Of a DNA stretch of 56,646 bases, positions 8,616 through 17,727 are shown piece by piece (positions within the stretch are counted from its first letter, which is position 1; each line of letters begins with the position of its first letter). The DNA lies in NCBI GenBank assembly GCA_034189035.1, contig JAXHVA010000017.1:1-56646 (forward strand). Reading direction: 5' to 3'. The stretch comes from JAUXFK01 sp034189035. Lineage in GTDB: Bacteria; Desulfobacterota; UBA8473. The notes under the pieces were generated by a model. The model saw only the letters and a program-made list of their open reading frames with translations. It made no database searches and was not told where the DNA came from. The position numbers and the translations under genes were made by a program.

Positions 8616-10062
8616 TCTCTTTTCTTCTTTGATAATACTCCGCCAACTTGCTCAGGGTAGAAGCAGCCTCGGCAATAGAGGAAAAGACAGGAATGTGAGC
8701 AGCAACAAAACGGCTGCGTTGCTCAGCAAGTAATCTCCATCGCCATTGCTCAAAATCTTCAATCCGTAAATCGGCAGTGTCCAGGACCACAGCCAGAGGT
8801 TGAGATCCCTTTTTGGCAACCTCGATAACCTCATCTGCATACCCGCCAACCCATCCGATCATCTGATCCTTGCCAAAGGGGGCGCCGATGCTCACATTGC
8901 CAATAACAAGATCATATGCAGGGCTCTCAGCCATCATGCGTAAGATATTGCCGGTGAGTCCGGTCGTCCAGGCGCTTTCAGGCATCATGGAAACATCTAC
9001 GGGGTTTCCTATCCAGTCCCACCACATTGGTGGTACGTTTTCTCTGATCATTTCCCTGATTTCTTCTGGGAAAGGAGCAGGATCAAACCCTGCCTCTCCC
9101 CACCCATCAGCGGAGAGCACGCTGACTCCACCGCCTCCGCCTACGACGCCGACTCTGCGACCTAAAACCGGAGGTAAGAAACAGAGTCCAGCAAGCATGT
9201 CGATCATCTCTTCGAATGTTTTGACCTGTATGGCCCCTGCTTGCTTTATAACAGAATCCCATATCTCTGTGGAACCTGCCAGTGAACCTGTATGAGATGA
9301 TGCAGATTTGACTCCTGCAGAGGATCTGCCGGCCTTAAGAATAACAACAGGCTTCAAACGTGCTGCATGCCGCAAGGTTGGGAAAAGCTCTGTCCCATTC
9401 TTAACCCCTTCAATATATGCAGCTATAACCTTGGTTTCGGAATCCTTGGCAAAGTAGTTCAAGAGATCTGTTTCGTTAATGTCAAGGCCGTTGCCATAGC
9501 TTACGACTTTACTGAAGAAAATTTCACGCAATTGAGCGAAACGAACAAACTCTCCGGCAAGTCCGCCACTTTGAGAGAGCATGCCAACCGGGCCTGTCTC
9601 CTTTGGAAGATCATAGGCAAAAGATATCCCTTCTTTGGGGTGGTATAAACCCATGCAATTTGGACCAATGAGGCTTATGCCAAGCTTTTTCGCCTTCTGC
9701 AGTATTTCCTGCTCCAGTGAGGCAGCCTCTGAGACCCCTGTTTCGCTGAAACGTCCGGTAAACATATGGACGACTTCCACCCCCTTTTGCGGACATTCAT
9801 CGAGTAAGGAAAGCACATGAGATGCAGAAATACAACAAATGATATAATCAACAGGTCCTGAGACTTCTTTTAAGGAAGGATATGTCATAAGACCATAGAC
9901 TTCTTTTTGGTTTGGATTGATGGGATAGATTTTACCTCGATAGCCATACGTTAACAGATGCTTTGTGAATGGGCTTCCTGCGGAAAATGGATTTTCCGAG
10001 GCTCCTACAACTGCAATAGAACGAGGATGAAAAGCCTTTTCAAGTTTGTCTAAAACATGCAT
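8593..10062 (-). CDS. ADP/NDP-forming acyl-CoA synthetase, alpha-type subunit
   Basis: Member of the NDP-forming acyl-CoA synthetase / succinyl-CoA synthetase alpha superfamily, 489 aa. The start at 10062 is chosen because AAGGAGA precedes it. Residues 16-25 (IAVVGASENP) form the CoA-binding Rossmann loop, SQSGGLAGE at 163-171 and GPNCMG at 133-138 are conserved, and H257 in SSHTGSLAG is the expected phosphohistidine. It would interconvert an acyl-CoA and acid with nucleotide phosphorylation. The ATP-grasp beta subunit is neither fused nor encoded nearby, so a partner elsewhere is expected; substrate unknown. The 3' end overlaps phoR convergently by 23 bp. Confidence 0.85.
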   Translation of the reverse strand: MHVLDKLEKAFHPRSIAVVGASENPFSAGSPFTKHLLTYGYRGKIYPINPNQKEVYGLMTYPSLKEVSGPVDYIICCISASHVLSLLDECPQKGVEVVHMFTGRFSETGVSEAASLEQEILQKAKKLGISLIGPNCMGLYHPKEGISFAYDLPKETGPVGMLSQSGGLAGEFVRFAQLREIFFSKVVSYGNGLDINETDLLNYFAKDSETKVIAAYIEGVKNGTELFPTLRHAARLKPVVILKAGRSSAGVKSASSHTGSLAGSTEIWDSVIKQAGAIQVKTFEEMIDMLAGLCFLPPVLGRRVGVVGGGGGVSVLSADGWGEAGFDPAPFPEEIREMIRENVPPMWWDWIGNPVDVSMMPESAWTTGLTGNILRMMAESPAYDLVIGNVSIGAPFGKDQMIGWVGGYADEVIEVAKKGSQPLAVVLDTADLRIEDFEQWRWRLLAEQRSRFVAAHIPVFSSIAEAASTLSKLAEYYQRRKEITKPSAG

Positions 10063-10630
10063 TGTATGTCTCCTTATTGACTCCATGGTTTAAACTATAT
10101 TATACTGTATTTTGGATCACAGGTTTATCAATCTTTAATCTTAACTCATCCGCGTCCATTTTAAAGTCTGGTCTTATTGTGCAACGGATCCTCTTTAAGC
10201 AATTTATATAATATACTAAATTTAAATGAGATAGAGATAAATGTCAACCCTGAACAGGCTGTTCCCCAAAAAGAAACTCCTTTGAGCGGTTTTCAAAAGA
10301 TTTTTGCTAATAAGCATTCACCAGAATATTATATGGCTTTTTATTGGACCATTCGATAATCTTTTAAACTTATATTTATGAATAACAATAGAAGCAGTGT
10401 TTGAATTCATCATAAAAAATGAATATCCAGTTGCATTTTAAAATAATATTCAGTAGTATAGTTTATGTAGGAAATGGTTATGAGAGGCAGGCCGAAACCA
10501 AGATTTTGCAGTGTTATTGGGGGGCTGAAAGGGATATCTTTCAGTTATTATCTTGGTCACTATCGTATAATTTGTGTGTTGGTTATTCGGTGGTGTATTC
10601 TCAATCGATGCACATAAAAAAGAGGGTTTT
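10063..10630. other. Spacer with no convincing gene
   Basis: AT-rich spacer between the divergently oriented acyl-CoA synthetase and RRM genes, so promoters for both should lie here. A small hairpin, CTGAAAG-N6-CTTTCAG (10527-10546), stands about 85 bp before the RRM start. A short frame at 10480 (MRGRPKPRFCSV..) vaguely resembles a DUF134 N-terminus, but it lacks any continuation and is not called. Confidence 0.45.
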
Positions 10631-10903
10631 ATGAATATATATGTAGGAAATCTGCCATACAGTGTAACCGAAGATGACCTGAGAGATGTTTTTAGTGAAT
10701 TTGGAGAAGTATCTAGCGTGAAGATTATAACAGATAAGTTCTCTGGACAATCGAAGGGATTTGGCTTTGTAGAAATGCCAAGCAACACACAAGCAAATGA
10801 AGCGATCAATGCCTTAAATGAAAGCGAGATTAAGGGACGTAGATTAAAGGTTAATCAGGCAAAGCCCCGTGGAGAACGCCCGCCACATAGGCCCAGGTAT
10901 TAG
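10631..10903 (+). CDS. Small RRM-type RNA-binding protein
   Basis: Single-RRM protein of 90 aa, like the glycine-rich or cold-induced Rbp proteins of cyanobacteria and many deltaproteobacteria. RNP2 is IYVGNL (3-8) and RNP1 is KGFGFVEM (42-49), with the usual aromatic residues for stacking on single-stranded RNA. A basic, proline-rich tail (PRGERPPHRPRY) ends it. The ATG at 10631 has AGAGGG upstream; a longer frame from 10574 has no support. Monocistronic; probably post-transcriptional or stress-related, target unknown. Confidence 0.9.
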   Translation: MNIYVGNLPYSVTEDDLRDVFSEFGEVSSVKIITDKFSGQSKGFGFVEMPSNTQANEAINALNESEIKGRRLKVNQAKPRGERPPHRPRY

Positions 10904-12236
10904 CACCTTCTTTTTGAATACATTCGAAGTATACTCTACAAAGATACTGGCTACATTCCTGACAATACACCTCCTTTTCAGTTTCCATTTCGTGTGTATT
11001 TTATTGAGTTTTTCTATTAATAAAAGCATAGTAGACTTAGAACCCAAGCATTATCAAATCATCAGGAAACCGATTTAAATTATAAAAGATTAAAAGCTTC
11101 TTAAGGGCGCTTTACATTAACTCCCTTTTTTTTGAGACGGCAGTATCGGAAGCCGGTTCTAAGAAGAGAAACTTCAAATGGAAGATGGCCAAAATAAGTC
11201 TGAGGGGATGATATTTTCCAAGTTTTTCAATAATAAAGTCAGTGAACCCCTTGAAAGTCTGATTGGTGGTGATGCCTCTTTTAACTTCATACCCCTTCCA
11301 TATAACCGTAACAGGAATCTTATACTATTATATGGGAGAGCCAAACCTCTCCCAGCCATCCTTTCCAGAAAATAAAAATCTTTTCCATTTTTTATAAAAA
11401 CAGGCTGTTGCCCAATTGCAATGCGTTTTGTCCAAAACGACTTTTAACAGTACGTACTTCGCAGAATCTTCGAGAAACGAAACTGCCAAGCAGGAATCTA
11501 TGGTTTGGTTTAGTTAGACGAATTCAGAATTTGGCTTTCAGGCGAAGGAGAGTTAAATCGTTCCTTTTCCATCGAGTGTAACTGTTTTTTTGCCTGGTTT
11601 TAAGAACTCTGCTCAAAAATGAGCAGTTGACGTTAGTAACTTGTAATTATTGGTATTTTCGATTATATGCATTCATTCAGGCCTATAAATGTTCGGAGTC
11701 GAGCATTTATTCTAATGAGTATATCATGAAAAAATCATAGAATTATTAAAGAATAGGTGCTTTTTTTTCGAATGGATAGACGTTTTAAACTGTTTAATGA
11801 CAATATCTTGCAAGGGAGAAGGGGAAACATATCCGAATGAATCATACAAAATTTTTCAAGTACTCATGATACCCTTTAAGACCTTGGCATGAGAATTGCT
11901 AATTTACTGTATTATTCTTCTGCAAAATTATGGATGCAAAATATCAATTAAATTACGCATTAGTTTTATGAGCATAGAAAGGTATTCTTTTATAAACGCT
12001 ATGGAAAAGGATACTACAATCATGATTCAATAACGCTAAAATTCGATGCATATACTTCTTGTAAAATTCAAAGTGAATTAAGGCAGGATCGCGGTAAGAT
12101 GAGATTTTTGTTGGGATCAAAATCTATTTACACCTTTGGAGGTTCTTCCCAAAAAGAGGAACCGTTCCAAAAAGGATTTTTCGTTGTATTTAATTCTATT
12201 ATGATAACGGTTAATTATAAAAAAAGGAGGAATAAG
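10904..12236. other. 1.3-kb AT-rich leader region upstream of glnA
   Basis: No gene can be supported here. A 65-codon frame at 11178-11375 has no recognisable motif and no clear ribosome site. The useful content is the sigma-54 promoter at 11885-11900, which leaves a leader of more than 300 bases before glnA. The rest may be decayed DNA or hold NtrC-type enhancer sites that I cannot define. Confidence 0.45.
11885..11900 (+). promoter_or_regulatory. Sigma-54 (RpoN) promoter for glnA
   Basis: TGGCAT-N5-TTGCT fits the -24/-12 consensus TGGCAC-N5-TTGCW, with the GG and GC dinucleotides at correct spacing. It points toward glnA, whose ATG is about 336 bp downstream. Nitrogen-regulated glnA genes commonly use such promoters with NtrC-like activators. 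Confidence 0.65.
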
Positions 12237-13565
12237 ATGCTTTGTAACACAAAAGAAGATGTATTAAAGATTGTTAAAGAAAAAAATGTGAGTTTTATTC
12301 AATTATGGTTTACGGATGTCCTGGGTTATCTTAAGAGTTTTGCCATAACCCCATCAGAGTTTGAGGAAGCATTGGATGAGGGGATGGGTTTTGATGGTTC
12401 ATCTATCGAGGGCTTTGCCAGAATAGAAGAGAGTGACATGATAGCGAAACCGGATCCAACTACCTTCGAATTTTTGCCATGGCGAAGCAGTGAAAAACCG
12501 GTAGCAAGGATGTTCTGTGACATCCTTGAACCAGATGGGTCTCCGTATAAAGGGGATCCGCGGTATGCATTCAAACGACTACTAAAAAAGGCAAAAGACC
12601 TGGGTTATATTTTTTACCTGGGACCAGAGCTGGAATTCTTTTATTTCTCCGATAATAAGGCGCCTAAGCCAATGGATGAAGGTGGTTATTTTGATGCTAC
12701 GCCTCTGGATACGGGGGGGCTGCTTCGAAGGGAGACGATCTTTGCCTTGCAGAATATAGGTATAAATATTGAATACAGCCATCACGAAGTAGCTCCAAGC
12801 CAGCATGAAATAGACATGAGATACGATGAGGGCCTTCGCATGGCCGATAAGACAATGACTCTGAGATTAGTGGTTAAGGAGATTGCAAAGCTGAATGGGG
12901 TTTATGCGACATTTATGCCAAAACCCATATTCGGGGAAAACGGGAGCGGGATGCATACGCATCAGTCTTTGTTTAAGTCTAATAAAAATGCCTTCTACGA
13001 TCCGAACGATAAGTTCCATCTTTCTGATATTGCCAAGGGCTATATTGCCGGTCTTCTGAAGCATGCGAGAGAATTGACTGCGGTTACCAATCAGTGGGTA
13101 AATTCATACAAGAGACTTGTTCCTGGTTATGAAGCTCCTGTTTATATTAGTTGGGCAAGAAGAAATCGATCTACGATGATAAGGGTCCCCATGTATAAGC
13201 CTGGCAAAGAAAATGCTACACGCATTGAGTTTCGTTCTCCAGATCCTTCTTGCAATCCTTACCTGGCTTTTGCTGTGATGTTGGCTGCGGGGCTTAAGGG
13301 GATAGAGGAGGGGTATACATTAGTAGAACCCATCGAAGAGGATCTCTATCACTTTACTCCTGAGAAGAGGAAACAGATGAATATCGATGAGTTACCAGGA
13401 AACCTCTATGAGGCAATCTTGAATATAGAAAAGAGTGAGCTTGTAAGGGAGGCTCTGGGGGATCATATATTTAACAAGTTTATTCAGAACAAGAAGATTG
13501 AATGGGATAGATACAGGACACATGTGAGCAGATATGAGCTTGATACATATCTGCCTAAATTATAA
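12237..13565 (+). CDS. glnA: Glutamine synthetase type I (alpha-type)
   Basis: Makes glutamine from glutamate, ammonia and ATP. The ATG at 12237 is placed by AAAAAGGAGG just upstream; the open frame continuing back to 12099 is unsupported. At 442 aa the protein lacks the extra segment of the longer GSI-beta class and so resembles GSI-alpha. Motifs: DGSSIEGF near residue 55, metal and glutamate site NGSGMHTHQS, ATP/arginine segment RNRSTMIRVP, and RIEFRSPDPSCNPYLAF. It stands alone, behind a predicted sigma-54 promoter; no glnB or amt is adjacent. Confidence 0.95.
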   Translation: MLCNTKEDVLKIVKEKNVSFIQLWFTDVLGYLKSFAITPSEFEEALDEGMGFDGSSIEGFARIEESDMIAKPDPTTFEFLPWRSSEKPVARMFCDILEPDGSPYKGDPRYAFKRLLKKAKDLGYIFYLGPELEFFYFSDNKAPKPMDEGGYFDATPLDTGGLLRRETIFALQNIGINIEYSHHEVAPSQHEIDMRYDEGLRMADKTMTLRLVVKEIAKLNGVYATFMPKPIFGENGSGMHTHQSLFKSNKNAFYDPNDKFHLSDIAKGYIAGLLKHARELTAVTNQWVNSYKRLVPGYEAPVYISWARRNRSTMIRVPMYKPGKENATRIEFRSPDPSCNPYLAFAVMLAAGLKGIEEGYTLVEPIEEDLYHFTPEKRKQMNIDELPGNLYEAILNIEKSELVREALGDHIFNKFIQNKKIEWDRYRTHVSRYELDTYLPKL

Positions 13566-13640
13566 TTGAATAACTTTCCATAGCTTTCAACACAGGCTGA
13601 TTGGTATTGACTACAGGCAAACAAGAGCGAAATTCATAGG

Positions 13641-14357
13641 CTATGATCCTTTTATTTTATACATAAAATCTTTGCATCCTTTTCGTTCGTTCGCAAAGGC
13701 CTCATTCAAAGTGGCGGAATTTTTGAACTTGATCAAATCTTTTAGAACTGCCACCATGTCTGGGCTGGCTACACAAATGTCCGAAGCGATCTGTTTCGCA
13801 CGTTGCAATAATACATCATGAGGAACCACCTCATTTACAAGGCCGCATTGCAAGGCCTTATTTGCGGAGATCGATTGACAGCTGAAGGACATCTGCTTAG
13901 CCATGCGTTGGCCAACAGCCTGTTGAAGAAGCTGGGTCATACCCCACCCTGGAGGAATCCCAATCCTTGCATGTGTATCTTTGAAAGAAGCATTTTCAGA
14001 GGCAATGAGAAAATCGCAGTTTAGAGCGATCTCAAGCCCTCCTGTAATTGCATGGCCATTGACTGCCCCAATAATAGGTGTTTTGCATTCGCTAAATACA
14101 TCGGGCAGGTCTTTGCCATCACCTCGGGGGTCAATAAGGTTATCTTTTGCGATTACCTCAAGATCGATACCCGAGCAAAAAGAGTTGCCGCTTCCTGTAA
14201 TTATTCCAACCTTAATGGAGTCATTGCTATGTACCTCTTCAATGGAGTTGTACAGATGTACAAGCAGATCCTGGTTAATGGCATTACGTCTGTCTGGTCG
14301 ATTTAAGGTAATGAGTGCTGTTCCATCTTCTATTTCAAGTAAGACTGACTTTTCCAC
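13641..14357 (-). CDS. Enoyl-CoA hydratase/isomerase (crotonase) family protein lacking both catalytic glutamates
   Basis: Crotonase-fold protein of 238 aa, shorter than the usual ~260. It starts with GTG at 14357, six bases after GGAGG. The CoA-binding and oxyanion-hole segments are intact (CSGIDL at 61-66 and GAVNGHAITGGLEIAL at 97-112). Aligned by eye to rat mitochondrial hydratase through GTQ/MTQ, Glu144 corresponds to His129 and Glu164 to Gln155. Simple hydration of enoyl-CoA is therefore unlikely; isomerase, hydrolase, decarboxylase or other crotonase chemistry is possible. No beta-oxidation gene is next to it. Confidence 0.82.
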   Translation of the reverse strand: MEKSVLLEIEDGTALITLNRPDRRNAINQDLLVHLYNSIEEVHSNDSIKVGIITGSGNSFCSGIDLEVIAKDNLIDPRGDGKDLPDVFSECKTPIIGAVNGHAITGGLEIALNCDFLIASENASFKDTHARIGIPPGWGMTQLLQQAVGQRMAKQMSFSCQSISANKALQCGLVNEVVPHDVLLQRAKQIASDICVASPDMVAVLKDLIKFKNSATLNEAFANERKGCKDFMYKIKGS

Positions 14358-14405
14358 AATAAACCTCCTATAGAGGGTCTGTTATAATTTCGTCACAGAT
14401 CCTAA

Positions 14406-14672
14406 TTATATCACCTCTATGGCCTGTATTATATCCCCTTTATTGCTAATTTGGCATTTCATTACAACATGATCACCCACAATAAAGTCTTCAAGTTTAC
14501 CCAATTGGTTGCCTTTTTTTAAAACAGTATGAGGAGAGATGTGTCCCCCGATTGAGAAAAATTTCCCCCCATATTGAGCCTCCACGATTACAGTTTTATG
14601 CGCGACATCGATGTTCGATATCTTTCCTGCAATCTTATATTTAATAGATCCTTTATTACCCTTATTAGCCAT
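14406..14672 (-). CDS. Small protein of unknown function, last gene of the SPFH / zinc-ribbon operon
   Basis: 88 aa from the ATG at 14672, only 4 bases after the stop of the upstream gene; a TTG at 14693 would add seven residues and overlap that gene. The sequence is rich in beta-prone segments (KISNIDVAHKTVIVEAQYGGKFFSIGG..., then a KLEDFIVGDHVVMKC stretch), suggesting a small beta-barrel or OB-like fold similar to DUF5666-type domains, but I cannot assign a family. Coupling with the two upstream genes suggests a shared role. Confidence 0.6.
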   Translation of the reverse strand: MANKGNKGSIKYKIAGKISNIDVAHKTVIVEAQYGGKFFSIGGHISPHTVLKKGNQLGKLEDFIVGDHVVMKCQISNKGDIIQAIEVI

Positions 14673-14676
14673 TTTA

Positions 14677-15921
14677 TTATAGATTTCTCCCAAAATAAAG
14701 AGAATTTTTATTAATGCTAAATTGCAAAGAAGGTTGTATAAACTCGCTTCCTTTTAAAATAAAAGGGAAATAGACTAAAAGAATCTCACTTAATATAATG
14801 TCTATTTCTGAAAGCAATGGAAATATCCTCTGTTTTGCATTCGCTAAGCTTGCTAGAGTCACTTTAATACTTTGCATTGCCTCGCTTCGAGGAAGGGTTA
14901 CAGGATGAAATGTTGATCTAGGAGGGCTTTTCTCAAACTGTGTTTGAGGTTGGAAGATGGTCATCTGTCTGGCTAAACGTATGAAAAGGGTTGGTTTTAC
15001 CTTAAAGGCAGGTGCCCAAAAGAAGAATTCCCGATCTTCCCATTCCTTTCTTATTGCTTTTGGCAGGTTCGCTACCCTGACCAGGTCAGCATAAGATTGA
15101 ATCTGAAGCCCTTCAATTTGAGACCTCATCCTCCAAAAGGGTAAGTAATTGACATTATCATCATTATTGGCAATGATCGCAAAGTCTACCTTTTGAAACC
15201 CGATTTTTGAAGATTTCCATGCAGAGGCACAATTTTTACAAAAAAGAACTAGAGAATCTTTTTCCCCATCAAGATCCCATCCACAGTAAGGGCATAATGT
15301 TGGGATAAATGTTGTTTGCCAGTTTTGATGGTGGTCAATAGAAAGGGAGTTGTTATCCTCATTTTTTGGAAATGTACCGATGGGTCTATTCAATATTCCA
15401 TCATAGACCTTATCCCGAATAAGAATAGGTGTATAAATGATACTGAGGGTTTCACCAATAAATGCTTGATGATGAATTGGGTTTTTATCCCCGGACGTTG
15501 TCGTAGCGTACATCTGTTTTTCAACGAATGAGATAACGGACTTGAAAGGGATCTGCCTTTTTATAAATTGCCCCTCCATTTCAGGTGAAACAAATTTTAG
15601 TTTTAGTGCCTGGGGTCGTAATCCAAGTGAACGTGGCAGTAATTGGAGGGGGGATGCAATAAAGCTGGTGTCTATTATCCTCTGGTCGATCTTGTATCCT
15701 TTGCATGAAAATACCGTTCCCTTGAAGCGCCAGTAGGGGACAAAGGTGACCTCCTTCATAGGAGCATCCGAGGGGGATAAATAGTATCTCATATGGTCCT
15801 GGAGGAGGAAAAGCTTTACTCGACAATATGAACAGGAAAAAAGTCTGTCCGTTTCCTCTAGAATCACAGGAGCCCCACACTGGGGGCATTGATGTTCGAT
15901 TTTCCAGCTATATCTTTTCAC
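14677..15921 (-). CDS. Double zinc-ribbon protein of unknown function, partner of the SPFH protein
   Basis: 414 aa when started at the GTG at 15921 (a second GTG at 15924 is possible); the longer open frame back to 16209 merely overlaps the SPFH gene. The first zinc ribbon is CPQC at 12-15 with CSYC at 30-33, right at the N-terminus; a second lies mid-protein (CPYCGWDLDG... with CKNC). The stretches between contain FVPYWRFKGTVF and YLPFWRMRSQIEG, two similar motifs that suggest an internal duplication of a ribbon-plus-beta unit. No membrane helix is obvious. The start overlaps the end of the SPFH gene by 14 bp. In Bacillus subtilis an SPFH/zinc-ribbon protein (YdjI) likewise sits beside a TFIIB-like zinc-ribbon protein (YdjG). 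Confidence 0.75.
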   Translation of the reverse strand: MKRYSWKIEHQCPQCGAPVILEETDRLFSCSYCRVKLFLLQDHMRYYLSPSDAPMKEVTFVPYWRFKGTVFSCKGYKIDQRIIDTSFIASPLQLLPRSLGLRPQALKLKFVSPEMEGQFIKRQIPFKSVISFVEKQMYATTTSGDKNPIHHQAFIGETLSIIYTPILIRDKVYDGILNRPIGTFPKNEDNNSLSIDHHQNWQTTFIPTLCPYCGWDLDGEKDSLVLFCKNCASAWKSSKIGFQKVDFAIIANNDDNVNYLPFWRMRSQIEGLQIQSYADLVRVANLPKAIRKEWEDREFFFWAPAFKVKPTLFIRLARQMTIFQPQTQFEKSPPRSTFHPVTLPRSEAMQSIKVTLASLANAKQRIFPLLSEIDIILSEILLVYFPFILKGSEFIQPSLQFSINKNSLYFGRNL

Positions 15922-17035
15922 CACATTGATTACAGAATATAGAATCGCACAGATTCTCGCTTCCACAATGAGAACACTTTTTCGGATGAGGCTTTTCTTC
16001 TGCCGGGTGTCCACAGCGAGAACAGAATCTTGCATTTGCTGACAGATTTTTATTACAATTTGAACATTGGGTAAAAACGAGTTGTTGGTGACCACAATAG
16101 GGACAGAATTTTGCGTCTTTTGGAATGATCTGCTGACATTCCGGGCACTTAAATACTTCGTATTGTTGTGCCTGCGGTTGTGATGCAGGGCCTCTAAACA
16201 TTTCAGCAAACATGGCCGGCATCATTAACCCGGCTCCCATTCCAATGCCCGTTCCTGCTGTCCCTTCTGCCTCAGGGATTTTCTCTAATGCCATGGCAGC
16301 CTTCATCTTGAGTAACTTGTTCATGTCATCAAAAACCCCAAGTCGGCTTTTGTCGTCTATGGCCTTTTGAACTTCGGGAGGCGGTGTTATGGAGTTGATA
16401 TAGAGATGGGAAAGGCCTAAACCAAAGTGAGAGAAGTCATCTTTCAGACGTTTGTTGAGTCCTTCTGAGAGTTCATCATACTTGCCCGGAAGGTTGAGGA
16501 TAGTATCGATGTTTTCACCTAAGTAATCATTAAAACGCGATACAATTACCCTGTTCAAGTATTCCTCAATCTCTTCAGTATCGAATATTCCCTGTGTTCC
16601 GACTAAGCTGTTTATAAAGAGTAGAGGTTGAATAACTTGAATATTAAAGACTCCAAATGCCCTGAGACGAATGAGGCTCAGCTCTGAATCCTTAAAGGCT
16701 ACAGGGTCTCTTGTCCCCCATGTGAGATTAGGAAAGATTTTCATATTCACCATGTATACTTCGGCGCGTAACGGACTTGCGCCTCCCCATGGAATACTCA
16801 ATATCTTGGTGAGAATGGGTATATTAGCGGTCGTCAAAGTATGACGTCCCGGTCCAAATGTGTCGGTTGCCTTTCCTTTGTAAAATAAAACGGCAACCTG
16901 GCTTTCACGGACTGTAAGTTGAGCCCCAAATTTTATTTCGCCGGAGCCCTTTTCAGGAATTCGGTGGACGAGTTCTTTTCCTGTCTCATCAAACCACTCA
17001 ATAGCCTCAAGGAAGAATATATTATTGGTCCCCAT
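15908..17035 (-). CDS. SPFH-domain protein with three C-terminal zinc ribbons (YdjI / virion-core-like family)
   Basis: 375 aa. The SPFH/band-7-like domain spans about residues 25-245, followed by a Gly/Met/Ala-rich linker and three zinc ribbons: C297/C300-C311/C314, C324/C327-C338/C341 and C354/C357-C368/C371. Like YdjI it lacks the N-terminal membrane anchor of flotillins. GGGAGG stands just before the ATG at 17035. Family members are thought to work with membrane-stress proteins of the PspA type, but no pspA is in this window. First gene of a three-gene minus-strand operon. Confidence 0.85.
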   Translation of the reverse strand: MGTNNIFFLEAIEWFDETGKELVHRIPEKGSGEIKFGAQLTVRESQVAVLFYKGKATDTFGPGRHTLTTANIPILTKILSIPWGGASPLRAEVYMVNMKIFPNLTWGTRDPVAFKDSELSLIRLRAFGVFNIQVIQPLLFINSLVGTQGIFDTEEIEEYLNRVIVSRFNDYLGENIDTILNLPGKYDELSEGLNKRLKDDFSHFGLGLSHLYINSITPPPEVQKAIDDKSRLGVFDDMNKLLKMKAAMALEKIPEAEGTAGTGIGMGAGLMMPAMFAEMFRGPASQPQAQQYEVFKCPECQQIIPKDAKFCPYCGHQQLVFTQCSNCNKNLSANARFCSRCGHPAEEKPHPKKCSHCGSENLCDSIFCNQCGEKI

Positions 17036-17727
17036 ACCCCTCTACCTCCCTTTTGATGGTTTACCAGTCATGGTTGGCATTTTTGATTTTCATTTATATT
17101 CATCGGCAGGTTGTATGGAATTCCTTAATTGTTTATCTTGAAAGTGCTTTACTCTAGTGAAGAAGGCCTTAATTGTATTAAGGAGCTGTTTAGCATCAAA
17201 TCTTTCCCACTGTTTTTTTCTATCTCATTTGAGATTCAAAGAACTACACGCAGTACAATGCAAGCCTGACATAGTGACTCGACAAAGAGTTCATTTTTGA
17301 TGGATAGTGGTTATTTAATATGAGTAACTTTTTTCGCAAGAAGTCAAAAAAAATTCATTATATGAGAAATAAGTTACACAAAATGGCATTAAGTTAAGGC
17401 AAGAATAAGCTCATAGGCCAGTAGCCTTAAAAAAAGCCAGTATTTAATTCTTTTTCAAATCATTGAAGTCCATCTGCAAATATAAGGTATTCTTCAATCT
17501 CTTACTTTAAGACTCTATTATAGAAACTCTTTAAATAAAACTTTAAAATAATATGGCATGTTTTTTGCTGTATTTATAAAACTTACATGGACGTTCTTAA
17601 TGCATCTGTTATTAAAAGGATCGGATAAAAATTTTTATAAATAAAAGTAATAATAGAATTGTAGATTAAAAATACATCTGAAGTCTAGATTGCATAGCTA
17701 AACCCAGTTTTGCCAGGGAGGTAAATC
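17036..17727. other. Spacer between the divergent SPFH and TreT-like genes
   Basis: About 690 bases without an intact gene. On the minus strand 17093-17230 reads like the end of a lost protein (QWERFDAKQLLNTIKAFF, then KHFQDKQLRNSIQP and a stop), cut off by an in-frame stop upstream. Promoters for both flanking genes should be here but none stands out. Confidence 0.4.

Noticed and set aside
10177..10359. 60-codon open frame before the RRM gene
   Set aside because: Low-complexity AT-rich reading without ribosome site or similarity to any family I know.
10480..10620. Frame beginning MRGRPKPRFCSV, reminiscent of DUF134 proteins
   Set aside because: The resemblance covers about ten residues only, and the HTH and zinc parts do not follow.
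11178..11375. 65-codon open frame in the glnA leader region
   Set aside because: No ribosome site, no motif, biased composition and no neighbours; most likely chance.
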